A stretch of DNA of 64,000 bases, from the NCBI RefSeq assembly GCF_907163085.1, contig NZ_CAJQTX010000001.1:451001-515000 (forward strand), written 5' to 3'. Positions 1 through 8,854 of this stretch are shown in pieces (positions within the stretch are counted from its first letter, which is position 1; each line of letters opens with the position of its first letter). Origin of the DNA: Candidatus Accumulibacter sp. ACC003 (GTDB lineage: Bacteria; Pseudomonadota; Gammaproteobacteria; Burkholderiales; Rhodocyclaceae). The notes under the pieces are model-generated. The model ran no database searches. It saw only the letters and a program-made list of their open reading frames with translations, and had not been told where the DNA came from. The position numbers were made by a program, and so were the translations under genes.

Positions 1-2425
1 CAGCGCGCCAGCGCTTGAGGAGCAGCGAGTTGGAGACCACCGAGACTGAACTCATCGCCATGGCGGCGCCGGCAATGACCGGGTTGAGCATGCCCAGGGC
101 CGCCAGCGGTATGCCGAGCACATTGTAGATGAAAGCGCAGAAGAGATTCTGCCTGATTTTCCGCAGCGTCGCACGCGAAAGCAGGATGGCGTCGGCAATC
201 GCGTGCAGATCGCCGCGCACCAGGGTTACGTCGGCGGCGTCGATCGCGGCATCCGATCCGGCGCCGATGGCAAAGCTGACGTCAGCCGCAGCCAGCGCCG
301 GCGCGTCGTTGATGCCGTCGCCGACCATCGCCACGACTGCGCCCTTGCTCTTCAAGGCATTGATCGCGGCGGCCTTTTCGCCGGGCAGGATGCCGGCCCT
401 GAAATCGTCGATGCCGGCTTCTTTGGCGACGGCTGCAGCTGTCGCCAGATGGTCACCGGTCAGCATCACCACTCGGATTCCCATCGCCTTGAGCCGCGCC
501 ACGGCCGCCCGCGAGGTGGGGCGCAGCGGGTCGGCGATGGCCAGCAGCGCCAGGGCGACGCCAGCCTGATCGTCGGCGGCGCTGGCCGCTGCGCCCGCCG
601 TGCCAATTTCTGCCAGGACGACGACGGTTTTGCCAGTGCCCTGCAGCTCCTCGAGCAGTTTTGCCGGCACGGCGACGCCGGCAAAAGCGTCGGCGGCAGT
701 CAGGCGCAGCAGCCGTCCGCCAACCCGACCTTCGACGCCGCGCCCGGGGATCGCGCGAAACTGCTCGAGCGCCGGCAGTGTCAGGCCGCTGGCCCGTGCT
801 TGCTGCAGGACGGCCCTCGCCAGCGGATGCTCGGAAGCCTGTTCGAGAGCAGCCGCGAGCAGCAGTGCCTGCTCAGCCGAAGCGGCCAGCGGCAACAAAT
901 CGGTCAGCAGCGGTTCGCCGCGAGTCAGCGTGCCGGTCTTGTCGACCGCCAGCACGCCGATTTTCTCGGCACGCTCCAGCGCCTCGGCGTTCTTGACCAG
1001 GATTCCGGCCGACGCACCCATGCCGGTGGCGACCATGATCGCCGTCGGCGTCGCCAGTCCGAGCGCGCAAGGGCAGGCAATCACCAGCACGGCCACGGCA
1101 TTGACCAGCGCCGCGCTGAAGTTGCCACCCAGGGTCCACCAGGCCAGCAAGGTGCACAAGGCGACGGCACAGACGATCGGCACGAAGACCGCCGAGATAC
1201 GGTCGGCGAGTCGCTGCACGGGCGCCTTGGAACCCTGCGCCTCGGCGACCATGCGGATGATTCCGGCCAGCAGGGTGTGCTCGCCGACGCCGGTCGCTCG
1301 GCAGCGCAACATCCCTTCGCCGTTGGCGGTGGCCGCAAAAACGCGATCACCCGCGTGCTTGGCCACCGGCATGCTCTCGCCGGTGAGCATCGCTTCGTTG
1401 ACGTTCGACGCGCCGTCGATCACGGCGCCATCGACCGGTAGGTTTTCGCCCGGGCGGACGATGAAGACGTCGCCGGGAATCAACACGCCAGCGTCGACTT
1501 CGATCAGCTGGCCGTCGCGCTCGACGCGCGCGGTTTTCGGCTGCAGGCGAGCCAAGGCCTCGATGGCATCGGTGGTCCTGGCTTTGGCGCGCGCCTCGAG
1601 CAACTTGCCGAGCAGGACCAGCGTGATCACCGCTGCCGAAGCCTCGAAATAGACGTGCAAATCGCTGGCTGCAGAGAGCGTGACGACCAGGCTGAAGCCA
1701 TAGGCCATCGACGTGCCGAGCGCGACCAGGACGTCCATGTTGGCGCCGCCCCCGCGCAAGGACTTCCAGGCACCCTCGTAAAAGCGCCAGCCGATCCAGA
1801 ACTGCACCGGCGTTGCCAGAGCCAGTTGCAGCCAGCGCGGCAAGAGATCCTGATGGTGCGACGCGCCGCCGTCGAACATGGTCAGCATCTGCGCCGCCAG
1901 TGGCAGCGTCAGCAGCGCGGCGATCCAGAAGCGGCGCAATTCGGTTTGCTCGGCGGCAAGCCTTCTGGCCTTCTCCTGCGCGTGCGTGCGATTGTCCGCC
2001 AGGCGTCCGACGAAGCCTGCGCGCTGCACGGTGGCGAGCAGCAATGGCACATCGACGACGCCGGGAAGATAGCGGATGCTCGCCCGCTCGGTGGCCAGAT
2101 TGACGACCGCTTCGACAGCCGGCAGACGTTTGAGGAGCTTTTCGAGGCGTGTCGAGCACGCCGCGCAGCTCATGCCCGCGATGGCCAGTTCGACCGCTTG
2201 CAGTGGCACTCCGAAGCCGGCTTTCTCGATCGCCGCGACGACCTCCTGCGGGCTGCTTGCCGCGACCGCAAGCTCGACGCGCGCGCGCGCGCTGGCCAGG
2301 TTGACGGTGGCCGTGACGCCGGGCAGGCGATTGAGGACTTTCTCGATACGCGCCGCACAGGCCGCGCAGCTCATGCCGGTGAGCGGCAGGTCGAGGAGTC
2401 GGGAGTGGGTCGTCGGATCGCTCAT
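1..2425 (-). CDS. copA: Copper-translocating P1B-type ATPase, C-terminus cut by window edge
   Basis: Inner-membrane Cu(+) export ATPase. Reading from ATG 2425, two N-terminal heavy-metal-associated domains are visible, each with GMSCAAC (Cys20/Cys23 and Cys87/Cys90). The intramembrane metal site CPC lies at residues 451-453 and the phosphorylation motif DKTGT starts at Asp495. The last codons in the window read like the conserved MLNP...[10 protein letters not shown] end of CopA proteins, so only a few residues can be missing past base 1. The next gene on the same strand (2460-3146) ends 34 bp upstream, so the two are probably co-transcribed. Association with hemN and fnr suggests a role in copper supply or homeostasis for respiratory oxidases (CcoI/CtpA-like) as an alternative to plain detoxification; the two HMA domains favour CopA. 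Confidence 0.93.
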   Translation of the reverse strand, partial: MSDPTTHSRLLDLPLTGMSCAACAARIEKVLNRLPGVTATVNLASARARVELAVAASSPQEVVAAIEKAGFGVPLQAVELAIAGMSCAACSTRLEKLLKRLPAVEAVVNLATERASIRYLPGVVDVPLLLATVQRAGFVGRLADNRTHAQEKARRLAAEQTELRRFWIAALLTLPLAAQMLTMFDGGASHHQDLLPRWLQLALATPVQFWIGWRFYEGAWKSLRGGGANMDVLVALGTSMAYGFSLVVTLSAASDLHVYFEASAAVITLVLLGKLLEARAKARTTDAIEALARLQPKTARVERDGQLIEVDAGVLIPGDVFIVRPGENLPVDGAVIDGASNVNEAMLTGESMPVAKHAGDRVFAATANGEGMLRCRATGVGEHTLLAGIIRMVAEAQGSKAPVQRLADRISAVFVPIVCAVALCTLLAWWTLGGNFSAALVNAVAVLVIACPCALGLATPTAIMVATGMGASAGILVKNAEALERAEKIGVLAVDKTGTLTRGEPLLTDLLPLAASAEQALLLAAALEQASEHPLARAVLQQARASGLTLPALEQFRAIPGRGVEGRVGGRLLRLTAADAFAGVAVPAKLLEELQGTGKTVVVLAEIGTAGAAASAADDQAGVALALLAIADPLRPTSRAAVARLKAMGIRVVMLTGDHLATAAAVAKEAGIDDFRAGILPGEKAAAINALKSKGAVVAMVGDGINDAPALAAADVSFAIGAGSDAAIDAADVTLVRGDLHAIADAILLSRATLRKIRQNLFCAFIYNVLGIPLAALGMLNPVIAGAAMAMSSVSVVSNSLLLKRWRA

Positions 2426-2459
2426 CGTCGGAGAAGCCGCAGGAGGTTGAGGAGAGGCA

Positions 2460-3146
2460 TCAAGTCGCGGGTGGCCAGGTCTGGATAAGCAGTCGGCCCA
2501 ACCCGATCAGTCCCCAGACGCCGAAGCCGAGAATCAGCAGCCCGCAAGCGACGCGCAGCGCCGGCTTGCGCGCATAGGCTTGCAGCCGCGCGGCGAGCAA
2601 ACCGGCGAGCAGCAGATTGGGCAGTGTGCCGAGTCCGAAGGCGAGCATCAGGCCGGCGCCATGCCACGCCGAAGCGCTGGTCAAGGCCGTCGCCAGCGCG
2701 CTGTAGACCAGACCACAGGGCAACCAGCCCCACAGCAGACCGAGCGGGAAGGCCTGCGCGACAGAGCGGGCCGGCAAGAAATGGCGGCTCAGCGGTTGCA
2801 CATGTCGCCACAGCTTCTGACCGAAGCGCTCGGTGAACGCCAGGGCGCGCGTCAGACCCATCAGATAGAGGCCGAGGGCGACGAGCATCATGTTGGCGAG
2901 CAGGTAAAGAATGCTGCGCAGCGGCAACTGCCCGGAGAGGGCGAGGCCGGTTTCACCGAGCGCACCGACGAGTGCCCCGGCGGCCGCGTAGCTGACAATA
3001 CGTCCGGCGTTGTACGCCAGGTGCAGCGAGGCACGTGCCGGGCCGCCCATCGACAGCGCGCCGACGATGCCGCCGCACATGACCACGCAGTGCGTGCCCC
3101 CCAGCAGGCCGACCAGCAACAGCGCGAGATAACTCGATTCAGGCAT
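2460..3146 (-). CDS. Sulfite exporter TauE/SafE-like (UreH_2) membrane protein
   Basis: A 228-residue multi-spanning membrane protein of the family often annotated sulfite exporter TauE/SafE or cytochrome biogenesis protein. It starts [20 protein letters not shown], followed at once by VVMCGG; the Gly-Gly-Thr-His-Cys...Met-Cys-Gly-Gly signature is typical of the UreH_2-like members found beside ccoNOPGHIS, hemN and fnr in betaproteobacteria. About six hydrophobic segments alternate with short Arg-rich loops. It lies directly upstream of the copper ATPase on the same strand. Its biochemical role is not established; a metal or thiol transport function in oxidase or copper handling is inferred from context only. 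Confidence 0.8.
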   Translation of the reverse strand: MPESSYLALLLVGLLGGTHCVVMCGGIVGALSMGGPARASLHLAYNAGRIVSYAAAGALVGALGETGLALSGQLPLRSILYLLANMMLVALGLYLMGLTRALAFTERFGQKLWRHVQPLSRHFLPARSVAQAFPLGLLWGWLPCGLVYSALATALTSASAWHGAGLMLAFGLGTLPNLLLAGLLAARLQAYARKPALRVACGLLILGFGVWGLIGLGRLLIQTWPPAT

Positions 3147-3230
3147 CAGGGGCGGGCGCGAACGCCGAGCGGGAGGAGGGCAGATTCTACTACTTCGCCC
3201 TCGCCGGTCGCCGGCGCACTGGCATCTGCT

Positions 3231-4628
3231 TCAGATTACCTTCGAGTAGCGCGTGCGCTGGCGGTCGGCGCGCAGGTAGCGGTCGAAGACCATCGAAATG
3301 GCGCGCACCAGCATCCGCCCCGGCGGCAGAACGGTAATCCACTTGTCGTCGATACGCACCAGGCCGGCGTCGACCATCTCGCGGAGGTCGTCGAGTTCGG
3401 TGGCGAAGTACTTCCTGAAGTCGATCAGGTGGGCGATTTCAATCGACTCGAGCGACAGTTCGAAGTGACACATCAGCGACTGAATGATTGACCGCCGCAG
3501 CAGGTCGTCCGCGTTGAGTTCGATGCCGCGGTAGACCGGCAAGGTGCCGCTGTCGAGCAGGTCGTAGTACTCGTCGAGCGTCTTCACGTTCTGACTATAC
3601 GTCGGGCCGACCTTGCCGATCGACGAAATGCCGAAGGCCAGCAGATCACAATCCGAATGCGTCGAATAGCCCTGGAAGTTGCGATGCAGGCGACCCTGCC
3701 GCTGCGCGATGGCCAGTTCGTCGTCGGGCTTGGCAAAGTGGTCCATACCGATGTAGACGTAGCCGGCTTCGGTCATCTTGCGAATCGCCAGCGCAAGAAT
3801 CTGCAGCCGCGCGTCGGCGTTCGGCATGTCTGCCTCGAGAATTCGCCGCTGCGGCTTGAAGAGGCTGGGCAAATGCGCGTAGTTGTAGATCGAGACACGA
3901 TCCGGGCTGGCGGCAATGACCCGGTCGAGGGTACGGCTGAAGCCCATTACGGTCTGTTTGGGCAGGCCGTAGATCAGGTCGACGCTGATCGATTTGAAAC
4001 CGTTGGCGCGCGCCGCGTCCATCACCGCACAGGTTTCTTCCTCGCTCTGGATGCGGTTAACCGCCTGCTGCACGCCCGGGTCAAAGTCCTGTACGCCGAC
4101 GCTCATGCGGTTGAAGCCGAGTTCGCCGAGCAGTTCGACGGTTGCTGTGTCGACCTTGCGGGGATCGACTTCGATCGAGTACTCGCCGCCTTCGATCAGT
4201 GTGAAATGTTGGCGCGTGGCCGCCATCAACTGGCGCATTTCGTCGTGCGAGAGGAAGGTCGGCGTGCCGCCACCCCAGTGCAGCTGCGCTACTTCGTGAT
4301 CGCCACCTTCCAGATAGCTGCTCTGCAGCGCCAGTTCGCGCGCCAGGTACTTTAAATACTTGGCTGAACGTCCATGATCCTTGGTGATGATCTTGTTGCA
4401 GGCACAGTAGTAGCAGATGGTGTTGCAGAACGGAATGTGGAAGTACAATGACAGCTGCCGACTGACAGCGCCGATGTTGCGCTTGCCAAGCCAGAGCTGG
4501 TAGGCGTCTGCAGAAAAAGCTTCGACGAAACGATCCGCTGTCGGGTAGGACGTGTAGCGGGGGCCATTGACGTCGAAGCGGCGAATGATCTGCGGATCAA
4601 AGAGAAGATTGCCGACGACAGCGCTCAT
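3231..4628 (-). CDS. hemN: Oxygen-independent coproporphyrinogen III oxidase (radical SAM)
   Basis: Anaerobic heme biosynthesis enzyme converting coproporphyrinogen III to protoporphyrinogen IX. The radical-SAM [4Fe-4S] motif CNTICYYCAC (CX3CX2C) is visible near residue 70, preceded by the HemN signature NGPRYTSYPTADRF and followed by HWGGGTPTFL. Length (465 aa) fits the family. ATG 4628 is chosen over an upstream TTG at 4697 because homology starts about there and the TTG lies inside the FNR box. Divergent from fnr. A near-consensus FNR site at 4684-4697 with a -10-like GATAAT at the correct spacing implies activation under oxygen limitation. Confidence 0.96.
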   Translation of the reverse strand: MSAVVGNLLFDPQIIRRFDVNGPRYTSYPTADRFVEAFSADAYQLWLGKRNIGAVSRQLSLYFHIPFCNTICYYCACNKIITKDHGRSAKYLKYLARELALQSSYLEGGDHEVAQLHWGGGTPTFLSHDEMRQLMAATRQHFTLIEGGEYSIEVDPRKVDTATVELLGELGFNRMSVGVQDFDPGVQQAVNRIQSEEETCAVMDAARANGFKSISVDLIYGLPKQTVMGFSRTLDRVIAASPDRVSIYNYAHLPSLFKPQRRILEADMPNADARLQILALAIRKMTEAGYVYIGMDHFAKPDDELAIAQRQGRLHRNFQGYSTHSDCDLLAFGISSIGKVGPTYSQNVKTLDEYYDLLDSGTLPVYRGIELNADDLLRRSIIQSLMCHFELSLESIEIAHLIDFRKYFATELDDLREMVDAGLVRIDDKWITVLPPGRMLVRAISMVFDRYLRADRQRTRYSKVI

Positions 4629-4655
4629 GTTTCCACTACAAGATTTGTTGCGTGC

Positions 4656-4661
4656 ATTATC
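4656..4661 (-). promoter_or_regulatory. -10 element of the hemN promoter
   Basis: Minus-strand hexamer GATAAT. If the FNR box at 4684-4697 is centred at -41.5, transcription would start near 4649 and the -10 would fall exactly here, leaving a leader of about 20 nt before the hemN ATG. This is the geometry of class II FNR-activated promoters. Confidence 0.6.
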
Positions 4662-4683
4662 GGATTGCCCTGAAGTAAACGGG

Positions 4684-4697
4684 TTGACGTGGATCAA
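4684..4697. promoter_or_regulatory. FNR box between hemN and fnr
   Basis: TTGACGTGGATCAA matches the FNR consensus TTGAT-N4-ATCAA at nine of ten specified positions. It lies in the 96-bp divergent intergenic region. For hemN it sits at an activating position. For fnr it lies 27 bp upstream of the ATG, too close for class II activation, which would suit autorepression; that second role is inference. Confidence 0.75.
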
Positions 4698-4724
4698 ACG
4701 TAGAGTTTAGTGAAAAGGGCGCGC

Positions 4725-5468
4725 ATGTCTACCGACGCGACGGCAGCAAGGCTTGCGTTCGAGGTCGTGAAGACCGCTTGTTCGAACTGCAACCTCCGCG
4801 AGCTGTGTCTGCCCATCGGCCTCGAACCGGCCGAATTGAAAAAGCTCGACGAGCTCGTTTCGACACGTAAACGCCTGAAACGCGGCGATCACCTGTATCG
4901 GGCTGGTCAGGGCTTCGAATCGATCTACGCGGTGCGCAGCGGCTTCTTCAAGACCGACGTGTTGGTCGAGGACGGACGTGATCAGGTCACGGGTTTCCAG
5001 ATGACCGGCGAGCTGCTCGGCCTTGACGGGATCAGCAGCGAGGTGCATACCTGCAATGCCATTGCCCTCGAAGACAGCGAAGTCTGCGCCATTCCGTTCT
5101 CGCACCTGGAAGGCTTGTGTCGGCAAATTCAGGCCTTGCAGCACCACTTCCACAAGGTCATGAGTCGGGAGATCGTTCGCGATCACGGGGTGATGATGTT
5201 GCTCGGAACGATGCGCGCCGAAGAACGTCTGGCCGGCTTCCTGCTGAACCTCTCGCAGCGTTTCAAGGCGCGCGGCTACTCGCCCGCGGAATTCAACCTG
5301 CGCATGTCGCGTGACGAAATCGGCAGTTATCTGGGCCTTAAACTGGAAACCGTCAGCCGCGCCTTTTCGCGCTTCCAGGACGAGGGGCTGCTTGCCGTTC
5401 ATCAACGAAAGATCCGCATTCTCAACACCGCAGGTTTGCGAAAACTGATGTCGCACCAGCGCAGCTGA
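4725..5468 (+). CDS. fnr: FNR-family oxygen-sensing transcriptional regulator
   Basis: CRP/FNR-superfamily activator with an oxygen-labile [4Fe-4S] cluster. From ATG 4725 the three N-terminal cysteines are Cys19, Cys22 and Cys28 (CSNCNLREL, then C) and the fourth ligand is Cys110 (VHTC). A cyclic-nucleotide-like sensor domain and dimer helix follow. The C-terminal helix-turn-helix has ETVSRAFSR, the recognition helix that reads TTGAT half-sites. ATG 4725 is preferred to GTG 4710 because GAAAAGGG lies just upstream at good spacing. Length 247 aa is normal. Matching boxes at 4684, 8019 and 8181 are likely local targets. Confidence 0.95.
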   Translation: MSTDATAARLAFEVVKTACSNCNLRELCLPIGLEPAELKKLDELVSTRKRLKRGDHLYRAGQGFESIYAVRSGFFKTDVLVEDGRDQVTGFQMTGELLGLDGISSEVHTCNAIALEDSEVCAIPFSHLEGLCRQIQALQHHFHKVMSREIVRDHGVMMLLGTMRAEERLAGFLLNLSQRFKARGYSPAEFNLRMSRDEIGSYLGLKLETVSRAFSRFQDEGLLAVHQRKIRILNTAGLRKLMSHQRS

Positions 5469-5490
5469 GCCGTGCCAGGGGCGCCGCGCT

Positions 5491-5883
5491 TCAAGCGAAC
5501 GACGCCAGAAAGCCGAGCGGGTTGCGGGTCAGGGCGACCGACACGATATAGGCATAGGCGAGCAGCGCGGCGACAAAGTAGAGCGCACGCTGCGCCTGGC
5601 TGCGCGCCCGCTTCAGGGCCATCGTGCCACAGCCAATGTAGACCAGCAAAGCGATCAGTTTCGCGCTCAGCCAGTCCACGGCGAATGGATATTGAGCGCT
5701 GATCACGGCCATGGCGATGGCGCTGCCGAGCAAGGCCGTATCGACAATGTGCGGCACTACCCGGACCAGCCGGAGTTGCAACAGTGGCGACTCTCTGAGC
5801 ATCCATACGCCACGCAGCAAGAAACCGGCGCCGCTGACCACAACACAGGTGATATGCAGCTGTTTCAACAGCAGGTAAGTCAT
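5491..5883 (-). CDS. SirB2-family inner membrane protein
   Basis: A 130-residue protein with about four membrane helices. The N-terminus (LLLKQLHITCVVVSGAGFLLRG) has the conserved Lys-x-x-His-x-x-x-x-x-x-x-Ser/Gly-x-x-Phe-x-Arg pattern of SirB2 proteins, which are frequent in betaproteobacterial respiratory and denitrification neighbourhoods. It is the last gene of the run hemerythrin - DUF2249 - NnrS - SirB2, 75 bp after nnrS, and converges on fnr, whose 3' end is 22 bp away. Function unknown; heme or redox-linked membrane function is only suggested by context. Confidence 0.75.
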   Translation of the reverse strand: MTYLLLKQLHITCVVVSGAGFLLRGVWMLRESPLLQLRLVRVVPHIVDTALLGSAIAMAVISAQYPFAVDWLSAKLIALLVYIGCGTMALKRARSQAQRALYFVAALLAYAYIVSVALTRNPLGFLASFA

Positions 5884-5958
5884 CAGTGGCCTCGATTGGC
5901 GGTCGGCCTGACGCAGCCGACCCGGAAAATGGTGGGCTTCTTCGCCACCTGTTGTGCT

Positions 5959-7269
5959 TCAGCTGCTGGTCGCCGGACGTGGCGTCAGGGCTTCGATCTT
6001 CAAGCGCTGTCCGCGGTAGAACCATACCGCTCGGAGGACGTTGCGCAGCAAGCAGGCGTTGCTTGCCAGCAAGGCCAGTCCAGCGGGATAAACGAACCAT
6101 CCGGGCCACAGCGTTGCCGCCAGCAGCAGCGCCAGAGCGACAAAGTGGGCGTACATCTGCCGGTCGATCGCTTTGCCGGCGATCACCTTGTTCATGTTCG
6201 GCGCCAGCACGCGACCGCGACCGAGATTCTGCAGGTGCGACCACACCAGAAAAGGAACGATCTTGTAAAGCATGCCACTCGTCGCCGACATCAAACCGCC
6301 ATTGAGCGCCAGGACGCCACACAAGAGTGGCCATTCGTGACGTTCGGCGATCGCCGGAAAAGCGCTTGCCGCGAGCCACACGGCACAGGCGGCAAGCGTG
6401 CACAGCATGGCCATCGACCAGTAGCGCTGTGTAGCGTCGACGCGGGCGCGTTTGCTGCGGCGCTGAAGCTGCAAGGTCAGCCCGGCAAATGCGGCGACCA
6501 TCAGTACCGCAGCGCTGGCCAGCAAGGCCGCCGGCTCTTGCCAATCCGCAATGTCAGCGGCACTCCACAAGGACAACAAGGCCAGCATCGTCCATGCGAA
6601 ACGACGAGCGAACCATTCAGGATACGCTGGCGTCATCTGAAACATTGGCACCACGATGAAAGCAACGGCAGCAAGCAGAACGGCACTCCAGCCGCCCAAG
6701 CCCCAGCCAAGGTGAATCGACGTCACCTGCATCAATGGTAGTTCGAACGAGCCGTCGAGTGCCGTGGCCAACAGCATCCCGAGAGTGACGGTAACGCTCA
6801 GGCCGATCAAAGCCGCCTTCAGGCCGCGAATCGTCGAGTCGGCCGACGAGACGCCCAACAAGGAATGCCCGGCGGCGAGCACGAACACGGCAACACCGCT
6901 ACCGATCAGCGCTGCCGCCAGCCTGAAAGCGAGCGGCTGATTGCCGAGAAAAGCGGCTGCCAGCAGCAGCGCGCCGAGGCCAACCGCCAGATGAACGAGC
7001 CTGGCGATCGCTAGTGGCCAGGGCACGTTGGCGCCCGCCACCACCGGGAGAATCTGGAGCATCGCGCCAAGCATCACCTGCAGCAGGAAACCGACCGTGA
7101 TCAGATGCGTCAGCGCCAGCGCCGCAGGCGTCCAGCGCGAGGCAAACAGCTCGGGACCGCTCCACAAGAGCAGCAGGGAAGCGAGGATGGCAAACAGCGG
7201 TGCAGTCAGAAAAAAGCGGAGTGGCGCAGCAAACGGTGGTGACTGGTCAAAGGACAGCAGCGCCTGCAT
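5959..7269 (-). CDS. nnrS: NnrS family heme-copper membrane protein
   Basis: A 436-residue integral membrane protein with about 12 hydrophobic segments, of the NnrS family linked to relief of nitrosative stress and regulated by NO-responsive Dnr/NnrR regulators. The family hallmarks are visible: an N-terminal FFLTAPLFA segment, ALTHLITVGFLLQVMLGAMLQILPV with its conserved His, and a later HLGWGLGGW block. Its ATG overlaps the stop of the DUF2249 gene by one base (TAATG), so translation is probably coupled. It belongs to the operon driven from the FNR/Dnr-type promoter near 8025. Confidence 0.9.
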   Translation of the reverse strand: MQALLSFDQSPPFAAPLRFFLTAPLFAILASLLLLWSGPELFASRWTPAALALTHLITVGFLLQVMLGAMLQILPVVAGANVPWPLAIARLVHLAVGLGALLLAAAFLGNQPLAFRLAAALIGSGVAVFVLAAGHSLLGVSSADSTIRGLKAALIGLSVTVTLGMLLATALDGSFELPLMQVTSIHLGWGLGGWSAVLLAAVAFIVVPMFQMTPAYPEWFARRFAWTMLALLSLWSAADIADWQEPAALLASAAVLMVAAFAGLTLQLQRRSKRARVDATQRYWSMAMLCTLAACAVWLAASAFPAIAERHEWPLLCGVLALNGGLMSATSGMLYKIVPFLVWSHLQNLGRGRVLAPNMNKVIAGKAIDRQMYAHFVALALLLAATLWPGWFVYPAGLALLASNACLLRNVLRAVWFYRGQRLKIEALTPRPATSS

Positions 7270-7505
7270 TACGGTGCTTGATGGCGGATTAGGACTGCTA
7301 CCGTGCCGTCCGGGAGGCGTTCGGTCTGCCAGGCGAATCCGTTGAGTTCGAGCGCTCTATAGAGCGGGTAGGGCTCACGTGGCAAGAGCACCAGGAGCGT
7401 CTCCGAGCGACCGAGGCTGTCGAGTGCTTCCATGGTCTGCACCATCGGCTCCGGAGCTTCCATTTGGCGCGCGTCCAGGACGACATCGGCGCGTTTCTTC
7501 GTCAT
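7269..7505 (-). CDS. DUF2249 small protein (TusA-like fold)
   Basis: A 78-residue protein of the DUF2249 family: VVLDARQMEAPEPMVQTMEAL near the N-terminus (a TusA-like first strand and helix, without the TusA cysteine), then LLVLLPREPYPLYRALELNGF. Proteins of this family occur next to or fused with hemerythrin domains in denitrifiers. It overlaps the hemerythrin gene by 4 bp (ATGA) and nnrS by 1 bp, so the three are translated as a tightly coupled unit. The molecular role is unknown. Confidence 0.85.
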   Translation of the reverse strand: MTKKRADVVLDARQMEAPEPMVQTMEALDSLGRSETLLVLLPREPYPLYRALELNGFAWQTERLPDGTVAVLIRHQAP

Positions 7506-7963
7506 CTCGGAGCTCTCTCGTGGTCGACAATCAGCTCCTGCAGCCGCGGCAGCAGTGTCTCGAGCTGCGCAGCCAGTCGTTGATCACACATCGGGTAGAG
7601 CACGTTTTCTTCCTTGATATTGTGCTGCTGGATCATGATCAAGAGCGTCTCGGAATTGCCGTCGTACTCGTCGGCATCGTTCTCGGCCAACGCGGCCTCG
7701 GCGGCGGTCAGCAACTGTCGCATCTGTGCATGCTCATCGCGCATGACCTGCGTGGGCCCCAGGCGCATGCCGGTGCATTCTTCAAAGAGCGGAAAGAGGA
7801 CCGACTCTTCGGCCCCAAAGTGACTCAGAAGCGCATCCCGGAAACGGCCAAAGTCCGCTTCCGCCAACTCCCAGGCGCCCTTGACGACAGACTGCTCGAC
7901 AGTCGCCAGAAGGCGGTCGCAAGCCCGATGATCGTTGGCCATGAAATCCCGGATCCCGTGCAT
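7502..7963 (-). CDS. Hemerythrin-like di-iron protein
   Basis: A 153-residue four-helix-bundle protein predicted to bind a non-heme di-iron centre that senses or carries O2 or reacts with NO. Candidate ligands in order are His12, His48, Glu52, His78, His114 and Glu118, matching the H...HxxxE...H...HxxxE pattern of the hemerythrin/HHE family. It is the first gene of the operon with DUF2249, nnrS and a SirB2 gene. An AAAAGGC ribosome site precedes ATG 7963. A perfect FNR/Dnr palindrome lies 55 bp upstream, so low-oxygen or NO induction is expected. Confidence 0.9.
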   Translation of the reverse strand: MHGIRDFMANDHRACDRLLATVEQSVVKGAWELAEADFGRFRDALLSHFGAEESVLFPLFEECTGMRLGPTQVMRDEHAQMRQLLTAAEAALAENDADEYDGNSETLLIMIQQHNIKEENVLYPMCDQRLAAQLETLLPRLQELIVDHERAPR

Positions 7964-7990
7964 CGTTTTGCCTTTTCCGATAAATGCTGC

Positions 7991-7996
7991 ATTGTC
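7991..7996 (-). promoter_or_regulatory. -10 element of the hemerythrin operon promoter
   Basis: Minus-strand GACAAT lies where the -10 hexamer is expected if the 8019-8032 palindrome is centred at -41.5. The predicted start is near 7984, giving a leader of about 20 nt. Confidence 0.55.
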
Positions 7997-8018
7997 GGCC
8001 GCCGCCTAGGTGCCGACG

Positions 8019-8032
8019 TTGATCAACATCAA
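8019..8032. promoter_or_regulatory. FNR/Dnr box for the hemerythrin-NnrS operon
   Basis: TTGATCAACATCAA is a perfect match to TTGAT-N4-ATCAA. It is 55 bp upstream of the hemerythrin ATG, with a -10-like hexamer at class II spacing. FNR and NO-responsive Dnr/NnrR proteins share this consensus, so the sequence alone does not say which one binds. Confidence 0.8.
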
Positions 8033-8180
8033 CAATTTTCATACGCACGCCGTGCGGACAGCGCCGGAATCGTTCAATGGGCAGGTACATGCGCCGCAAG
8101 TTCCCCGTCTCACCGCCGTCGCTGCTGGCATGAGGCGACGACGATTGGGCAATGCTCCTGCCCGAGCCGCCGTCGATGGT

Positions 8181-8194
8181 TTGATTTCGATCAA
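8181..8194. promoter_or_regulatory. FNR box for the universal stress protein gene
   Basis: TTGATTTCGATCAA is a perfect FNR consensus palindrome, centred at 8187.5. The plus-strand hexamer TATAGT at 8217-8222 lies precisely at the -12 to -7 position of a class II promoter, predicting a start near 8229, 23 bp before the usp ATG. Confidence 0.8.
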
Positions 8195-8216
8195 GATTGA
8201 TGCCACATTTCATGCC

Positions 8217-8222
8217 TATAGT
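8217..8222 (+). promoter_or_regulatory. -10 element of the usp promoter
   Basis: TATAGT, correctly spaced from the FNR box at 8181-8194. No good -35 hexamer is seen in the place occupied by the box, as is usual for activator-dependent promoters. Confidence 0.6.
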
Positions 8223-8251
8223 CATTTCATCCCCTATCTGGAGAAAGAACC

Positions 8252-8695
8252 ATGTTCAAGCACATTCTTGTTCCCGCCGATGGCTCCGATCTGTCAAAGC
8301 AGACGGCGCGGCGGGCGGTTTCCTTTGCCAAGGAAGCGGGCGCCCGGATTACCGCGTTCTTTGCCAAACCCGAATATCCGGTCAGCTACTACGGTGAAGG
8401 GGCGCTAATCGATCCGACGACGCCCGAAAAGTTCGCCGAACTTGCCGAGCAGCAGGCGCAACAGGTTCTCGATTTCGTTGTCGATCTGTGCCAGGACGCT
8501 GGCGTCCCGGTAGACCGCTTGGCGCTGACCAGCGACATTCCCTATCAGGCGATCATCGATGCGGCAACGCAATCGGGTTGCGACCTGATCTTCATGGCTT
8601 CACACGGCCGTCGCGGCATCTCGGCGCTGCTCCTCGGCAGCGAGACGCACAAGGTGCTGACGCACTCGACGATTCCTGTCCTGGTCTATCGCTGA
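8252..8695 (+). CDS. Universal stress protein, UspA family
   Basis: A 147-residue cytoplasmic UspA-fold protein. It starts FKHILVPADGSDLS, the canonical strand-loop of the family, and ends with the ATP-binding-type glycine motif MASHGRRGISALLLGSETHK followed by VLTHSTIPVLVYR (G-2x-G-9x-G-S/T). A GGAGAAAG ribosome site precedes the ATG. The perfect FNR box in its promoter suggests anaerobic induction, as known for several Usp proteins of facultative anaerobes. It is divergent from the hemerythrin operon. Confidence 0.93.
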   Translation: MFKHILVPADGSDLSKQTARRAVSFAKEAGARITAFFAKPEYPVSYYGEGALIDPTTPEKFAELAEQQAQQVLDFVVDLCQDAGVPVDRLALTSDIPYQAIIDAATQSGCDLIFMASHGRRGISALLLGSETHKVLTHSTIPVLVYR

Positions 8696-8854
8696 GAGCG
8701 GCACCGGCCGGTCCCGGGTCGGCCGGGGTCAATGCCGGCAGCAGCTGAACGCCGGCGGCGCGGCGTCAGCAGGGCCGCTGCTCGAGTGTGGCAAAATGCC
8801 TTGAACCCGTCTCGTTTCGATGGCGAAATACGGTAGGCGGCAGAGGGAGGCAGG

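Noticed and set aside
203-1652. Long plus-strand frames over the copper ATPase
   Set aside because: They are antisense to a gene with all P-type ATPase motifs, and their products are Arg/Gly/Gln-rich with no domain; typical of GC-rich shadow frames.
4629-4697. Upstream TTG start for hemN
   Set aside because: It lies within the FNR box and upstream of the predicted transcription start; the added residues do not look like HemN.
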